From: Ancylomarina sp. 16SWW S1-10-2
GTDB taxonomy: Bacteria; Bacteroidota; Bacteroidia; Bacteroidales; Marinifilaceae
Length of the DNA: 64,000 bases
Direction: 5' to 3'
NCBI RefSeq assembly: GCF_009669305.1
Contig: NZ_SADB01000006.1
Span: 173,313-237,312, forward strand
Part shown: piece after piece, positions 60,070-64,000 of the stretch
Position numbering within the stretch: the stretch's first letter is position 1
Layout: every line of letters starts with the position of its first letter
The notes under the pieces: model-generated
Told to the model about the DNA's origin: nothing
What the model saw: only the letters and a program-made list of their open reading frames with translations
Database searches by the model: none
Translations under genes and position numbers: made by a program

Positions 60070-61506
60070 ATCTAGCTCTTCATTGGGGAAGAAATCCTTT
60101 TTAAAATTAACCAAATACAATTTCTTGGTAGCACGCGTTAATGCCGTATAAAGCCAGCGGTAAAACTCTCGATTAAGCATATCCTCTGTAATATATCCCT
60201 GATCGACAAAAACAGCGCTCCACTGCCCTCCTTGCGCTTTATGACAAGTTATTGCATAAGCAAATTTTACTTGCAAGGCATTAAAGAATTTATTATCACG
60301 TACCTTCTCGTATCGCTTCTTTTTTGAACGTATATCAGCATAATCTTCGTTAATTTTAAAGAAAAGTTTCTTATTTTCTTCATAATTTAAAGAGGCGGTC
60401 TCAATGGTTAATGTATCGAGCATTATCATTGTATCTAACTCAAGATCTTTATAGTCTGGGAAACGAAGGCTAACCTCAACATATCTGTAACCATAAAGCT
60501 CTACATGCTTACCTATCCTTACAATTTCAACAATGTCACCATTTGCAATAAAATCTATTTCCTTTACATCGGCAGTCCAAAAATAATTATTTTTCACAAC
60601 CATTAAATAGTCACCAACTGTAATTTCGTCCTCTCTATACAATATACTATTTCGAATTCCTTGATTGTATTGGTTTGCACGTTTATTTGAGCGACTGAGT
60701 ACCATTGTCTCTTCCAAGCCATACTTATAGTGAGCAGAAGAAATTTCATCAATTAAATCAGCCCCACTGAGACGAACAATATCTGGGAAATTTTTAGTTT
60801 CGAATTGAGGATAACCACTTTCCCCTTCATCAAGCATGCGCCGAAGTTCTGTTGCATTCTTTAATATACCCGACTCTTCAGACTGACGAACGACTTGGGT
60901 TAAAATAACTTCTTTAACAGAAAAGTTATAACACGATTCCAATTCTTTAGGATCTAAAGCAGGACTAATATCAATACCAATTGGAGGCAACTGTGCAACA
61001 TCACCAACTAAAATTAATCGACAATTTATACCAGCGGAAACATAATCAACAAGATCGTCTAACAAACAACCCGATCCGAAAGACGATGTTTCATGAGAAT
61101 AGTTAGAAATCATAGATGCTTCATCAACCAGAAATATGGTATCACGCAAAAGGTTTCTATCTAGATTAAATACCCCAAAGCCGTCAGTTAATGCTTTTTG
61201 ACGATATATCTTTTTATGGATTGTATAAGCACTCTGCTTACAATAATAAGAGAGAACCTTTGCTGCACGACCAGTTGGAGCTAAAAGAACTGTTTTTATT
61301 TCCATTTCGGTAAGACTAGCAACCAGAGCACTTATTAAAGTTGTTTTACCAGTTCCCGCATACCCTTTCAACAAAAAAATACTATCATTCTTACTGCCCG
61401 TTAAAAAAGCAGACAACTCATCAATTGCAATTCCCTGATCATTAGTTGGTTCAAACTTTAATTTATTACAAATACTTAGGCTTATGTGTTTTTTTAACAT
61501 TTTCAC
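60064..61506 (-). CDS. RecD/Pif1-like SF1B DNA helicase
   Basis: A 480-residue single-domain helicase. Walker A is LLKGYAGTGKTTLISAL near residue 44; motif II is TIFLVDEASMISNY; motif III is LILVGDVAQLPPIG; late motifs include FAYAITCHKAQGGQWSAVFVD (motif V) and YRWLYTALTRATKKLYLV (motif VI). It resembles the stand-alone RecD2-like or Pif1-like 5'-3' helicases of Bacteroidota, which work in replication and repair. Its 3' end overlaps the phosphatase gene by 6 bases. Confidence 0.93.
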   Translation of the reverse strand: MKMLKKHISLSICNKLKFEPTNDQGIAIDELSAFLTGSKNDSIFLLKGYAGTGKTTLISALVASLTEMEIKTVLLAPTGRAAKVLSYYCKQSAYTIHKKIYRQKALTDGFGVFNLDRNLLRDTIFLVDEASMISNYSHETSSFGSGCLLDDLVDYVSAGINCRLILVGDVAQLPPIGIDISPALDPKELESCYNFSVKEVILTQVVRQSEESGILKNATELRRMLDEGESGYPQFETKNFPDIVRLSGADLIDEISSAHYKYGLEETMVLSRSNKRANQYNQGIRNSILYREDEITVGDYLMVVKNNYFWTADVKEIDFIANGDIVEIVRIGKHVELYGYRYVEVSLRFPDYKDLELDTMIMLDTLTIETASLNYEENKKLFFKINEDYADIRSKKKRYEKVRDNKFFNALQVKFAYAITCHKAQGGQWSAVFVDQGYITEDMLNREFYRWLYTALTRATKKLYLVNFKKDFFPNEELDL

Positions 61507-61675
61507 TTAAAATTTATGGTTATTAAAATAACCAAACAGATTTTTTTTTTAAATTTGCAAACAAACCTACACAAACTAATAAACAATTTAGATGATGCGA
61601 GCATAAGAATATGCATTTATTGATGTTATTCAAATGCAATCACGGTATAACTAAAATTAACACAAATTATAAATT

Positions 61676-62323
61676 ATGAAATTAAAATCAGTTTTTCAAA
61701 TTTTACTTGCTTTTGCAATTGTTGCGTTTGGATATTTAGCTTACCAAAGTATAATGAAACCAATTGAATTTGGTAAAATTAAAACAGAACGTTATGCAAA
61801 AATTATTAACCAATTAAAAGATATCCGTAAAGCTGAGAATGCTTATAAAGATGTAAATAATAAATACACTGGCAGTTTTGATACTTTAATTTCATTTATT
61901 AAGACAGATTCAATGCCTATGGTTAAATCAATTGGTTCATTATCTGATGAGCAAATTGAAGCTGGTATGACTGAAAAAGAAGCCGTAAAAAAAGGTTTTA
62001 TTACTCGTGACACGGTAATGGTATCTGCTCTTACTACAACTTTTAACGCAAACTACGATATTGAAAGCCTAAGATATGTTCCTACAACTAAGGAGCAAAG
62101 TGAATTCACATTAGCAGCAGGCATTATTGTTACTGGTTCTAACGTAACAGTTCAGGTTTTCGAAGCTAAGGTTTCAAACATGGCAATTTTTGCTGATTTG
62201 CGTGATGAATATTTAGACGAGTTAAAAGAAGAAAACGGGAACCGTCTACGTATAAACAAATACCCTGGACTAAAAGTTGGTTCTCTTGAAGAAGCTAACA
62301 ACGGTGGCGGAAACTGGGAATAA
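61676..62323 (+). CDS. Membrane-anchored protein of unknown function
   Basis: A 215-residue protein with an N-terminal helix (MKLKSVFQILLAFAIVAFGY, then LAYQSIM) that acts as signal anchor, followed by KIINQLKDIRKAENAYKDVN, which resembles the early part of type IV pilin or pseudopilin-like proteins, and a beta-rich C-terminal half. Conserved in Bacteroidota by my recollection, without a named function. It precedes DUF3822 and rsmD by 16 bases and is probably cotranscribed. A -7-like TAAATTTG lies near 61549. Confidence 0.75.
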   Translation: MKLKSVFQILLAFAIVAFGYLAYQSIMKPIEFGKIKTERYAKIINQLKDIRKAENAYKDVNNKYTGSFDTLISFIKTDSMPMVKSIGSLSDEQIEAGMTEKEAVKKGFITRDTVMVSALTTTFNANYDIESLRYVPTTKEQSEFTLAAGIIVTGSNVTVQVFEAKVSNMAIFADLRDEYLDELKEENGNRLRINKYPGLKVGSLEEANNGGGNWE

Positions 62324-62339
62324 TCCTTAAAAATACATT

Positions 62340-63188
62340 ATGGACGAATTATTATTTATTGATTCAACATTTGAAAAGGATAATACGTCAAGATATAAAC
62401 TATCCATCCAGCTCTGTCTGGATGGATTTTCTTTTTCTATCCTCAGCTCAAATAATAAGTGCTTAGTACTTTTCCAATCAAAAAAACTTAATTCAGACTC
62501 TGAAGACAGTTCTATTGATGTACTAAAAGATAACATACGAAACTGCGATTATCTTAACCTGACATACAAACACGTTTCTGTTATTTGGTTAACAAAGAAA
62601 GCATGTCTTATACCTTCTGAACTTTTTTCAGAAAACATAGCTAAAGACAGTTTCCAACTGTGTCATCCGCTCTTAAAATCAGAAATAATACATTGGAATA
62701 TAAGCACACAACTTAATGCTTATATTGTATTTGCATTACCTTCGGACATACCCTCTTTTATAAAATCTCAATTCCCAGGATCAGAAATTTCTCATCAAAC
62801 TTTAAGTTTCTACCAAAGCGTCTTGAGTCAGAATACTGAAAGTAAACACCCTATAGTATTCATTGAAGTGTACAACAACTTCTTTGATGCATTTATTCCA
62901 AACAGTGGACAAAAATACTTTAGCAACAATTTTTCCTTTAAGGATGAAACTGATATGGTGTATTTTATTCTTAATATTTATAAACAACAGAAACTAAATA
63001 CAGAATATAGTCAACTTCATATTTCAGGAAAAATAGATGAAGCAAGCAAAGCATTCCAAACATTGAAACGATACATTAAAGATGTAAGAATAGATACTAT
63101 TCCTAGTAATTCAATTTCAAAAAATAACGTTTCAAATTCTGTTTATAATCAATTTACAAAACTTTTAAATCCAAATCTGTGCGAATAA
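62340..63188 (+). CDS. DUF3822 family protein
   Basis: A 282-residue protein of the DUF3822 family, which in Bacteroidota is almost always upstream of rsmD, as here. The N-terminus MDELLFIDSTFEKDNTSRYK and the LSIQLCLDGFSFSILSSNNK segment are typical. The middle has PIVFIEVYNNFFDAFIPNSG. The fold may be related to actin-like ATPases, but I see no clear catalytic residues. Its last 10 bases overlap the rsmD start. Confidence 0.9.
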   Translation: MDELLFIDSTFEKDNTSRYKLSIQLCLDGFSFSILSSNNKCLVLFQSKKLNSDSEDSSIDVLKDNIRNCDYLNLTYKHVSVIWLTKKACLIPSELFSENIAKDSFQLCHPLLKSEIIHWNISTQLNAYIVFALPSDIPSFIKSQFPGSEISHQTLSFYQSVLSQNTESKHPIVFIEVYNNFFDAFIPNSGQKYFSNNFSFKDETDMVYFILNIYKQQKLNTEYSQLHISGKIDEASKAFQTLKRYIKDVRIDTIPSNSISKNNVSNSVYNQFTKLLNPNLCE

Positions 63189-63718
63189 TTAGTGGAACCC
63201 ATAAAAGTAGAAGAATAAGTCCTGATAAGAATTTTAAAGCACGTCCTACAACCGATTTTGCTAAAGAAAACCTATTTAATGTTCTTAATAACACAATAAA
63301 TTTTGAGGATTTAAATGTTCTTGACCTATTTGGAGGAACAGGTAGTATTAGCTACGAGTTTGCCTCTAGAGGTGCAGAACAAGTTATTTGCATTGAATTA
63401 AATTTTAAACACTGTGCGTTCATTAAAAAGACAATTAAAGAACTTGGGTTTACTCAAATTCATGCATTGCGAGCTGACATTTTTAAATATCTAAAAGGAT
63501 GTAAGAAAACATTTGATCTTATTTTTGCGGATCCTCCTTATGACTTAGATACAATTGATACAATTCCTGATGCAATTTTTAAACAAAACATTCTAAATGA
63601 GAATGGTATCGTCATTGTAGAGCATTCATCTAGAAATGATTTTTCACAGCATCCATTATTTCAAGAAACGAGAAGCTATGGAAGTGTTAATTTCAGCTTC
63701 TTTAGGTTAAAAAATTAA
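63179..63718 (+). CDS. rsmD: 16S rRNA guanine-966 N2-methyltransferase RsmD
   Basis: A 179-residue SAM-dependent methyltransferase acting on G966 of 16S rRNA in the assembled 30S particle. The start is a GTG (V/M-RIISGTHKSRRI) that overlaps the DUF3822 stop by 10 bases, a sign of translational coupling. The PTTDFAKENLFNVL segment, motif I LDLFGGTGSISYEFASRG and catalytic FADPPYD near residue 117-123 are all family features. Confidence 0.95.
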   Translation: MRIISGTHKSRRISPDKNFKARPTTDFAKENLFNVLNNTINFEDLNVLDLFGGTGSISYEFASRGAEQVICIELNFKHCAFIKKTIKELGFTQIHALRADIFKYLKGCKKTFDLIFADPPYDLDTIDTIPDAIFKQNILNENGIVIVEHSSRNDFSQHPLFQETRSYGSVNFSFFRLKN

Positions 63719-63818
63719 TTTTAAAAAATACACATTTTTTGAGTATTCGTAACATGCTCAAAACCGTAATTTTAGAAGCTTTCTTTAATTTTTTATCAGA
63801 AAAAAAACAAGAGCCCTA

Positions 63819-63848
63819 TTGCAAGTGAAAAAAGTTGCGCTATCTTTG
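63819..63848 (+). promoter_or_regulatory. Bacteroidota-type promoter of tRNA-Asp
   Basis: TTG at 63819-63821 and TATCTTTG at 63841-63848 are separated by exactly 19 bases. Transcription would begin about 63855, some 55 bases before the tRNA. Confidence 0.8.
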
Positions 63849-63910
63849 CATCGCAATCAGGAAAAAATCAGACTAAAGAGTCAGATATAAAATGCTTCTG
63901 TTGTAATTTT

Positions 63911-63987
63911 GGTTTGGTAGTTCAGTTGGTTAGAATACATGCCTGTCACGCATGGGGTCGCGAGTTCGAGTCTCGTCCAGACCGCCA
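63911..63987 (+). tRNA. tRNA-Asp (anticodon GTC)
   Basis: The cloverleaf is complete. Acceptor GGTTTGG pairs with CCAGACC (one G-U), the anticodon stem is CATGC/GCATG with loop CTGTCAC and GTC at 63945-63947, and the T loop reads GAGTTCGAGTCTC. The discriminator is G followed by an encoded CCA at 63985-63987. A second tRNA or other gene may follow beyond the window. Confidence 0.97.
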
Positions 63988-64000
63988 AAAGATGAGTTTT

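Overview
The window is AT-rich DNA with the hallmarks of a marine member of the Bacteroidota, probably near Marinilabiliales/Marinifilaceae (inference). Supporting signs are -7 elements of the form TAnnTTTG with a TTG about 19-20 bases upstream (rpsA, tRNA-Asp, mnmA, phosphosugar mutase), few Shine-Dalgarno sequences, and Bacteroidota-typical families: DUF3078, DUF3822 next to rsmD, SiaB/SiaC, MetA-like 'TDRPDQTES' outer-membrane proteins, C69 dipeptidase and a long S41 protease.

About 0.3-13 kb is an accessory island. A type I restriction-modification locus on the minus strand reads hsdM, hsdS, a 600-bp field of palindromic repeats, a class II Fic AMPylator, more repeats, a small GIY-YIG nuclease, then hsdR. 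The same repeat family has inserted in frame in hsdS, and a different palindromic repeat sits in frame in hsdM. Next come panE, two six-copy arrays of a 58-bp repeat flanking a small membrane protein, and a MscS-type channel.

About 13.7-22.9 kb is a minus-strand redox/detoxification cluster. It holds two DsrE-like proteins, an NrtS-like protein, two peroxiredoxin-like proteins, two haloacid-dehalogenase-like proteins, a gluconolactonase/royal-jelly-like lipoprotein, a 3-hydroxyisobutyrate-dehydrogenase-like reductase, a DsbA/FrnE protein and an AhpD-like carboxymuconolactone decarboxylase. A TetR regulator and a Cys-rich protein lie at its upstream end. The near-identical DsrE copies and a broken AhpD-like remnant show that part of the cluster was duplicated and is decaying. 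Four copies of a 16-bp palindrome (CTAAGC-N4-GCTTAG) lie in front of the TetR, AhpD-like and Cys-rich genes. A paralogous TetR, cut by the left edge, has a related palindrome.

From about 23 kb onward the content is mostly ordinary chromosome. It includes secreted and membrane proteins of unknown role, cvfB, a C69 dipeptidase, threonine aldolase, murB, mltG, an M14 carboxypeptidase, a KAS III-like enzyme, a nucleoid-associated protein, an AddA-type helicase/nuclease, mnmA, a SiaC-SiaB pair, a THUMP methyltransferase, an S41 protease, guaA, a C1 peptidase, rnz with a STAS protein, rpsA, a phosphosugar mutase, a receiver-PP2C phosphatase, a RecD/Pif1-like helicase, rsmD and tRNA-Asp. Two MITE-like inverted-repeat elements lie between genes. 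The SiaB/SiaC pair, the STAS protein and the receiver-PP2C phosphatase are the parts of a partner-switching pathway, spread over about 14 kb.

All calls rest on reading the sequence and on knowledge of protein families; no database search was run.
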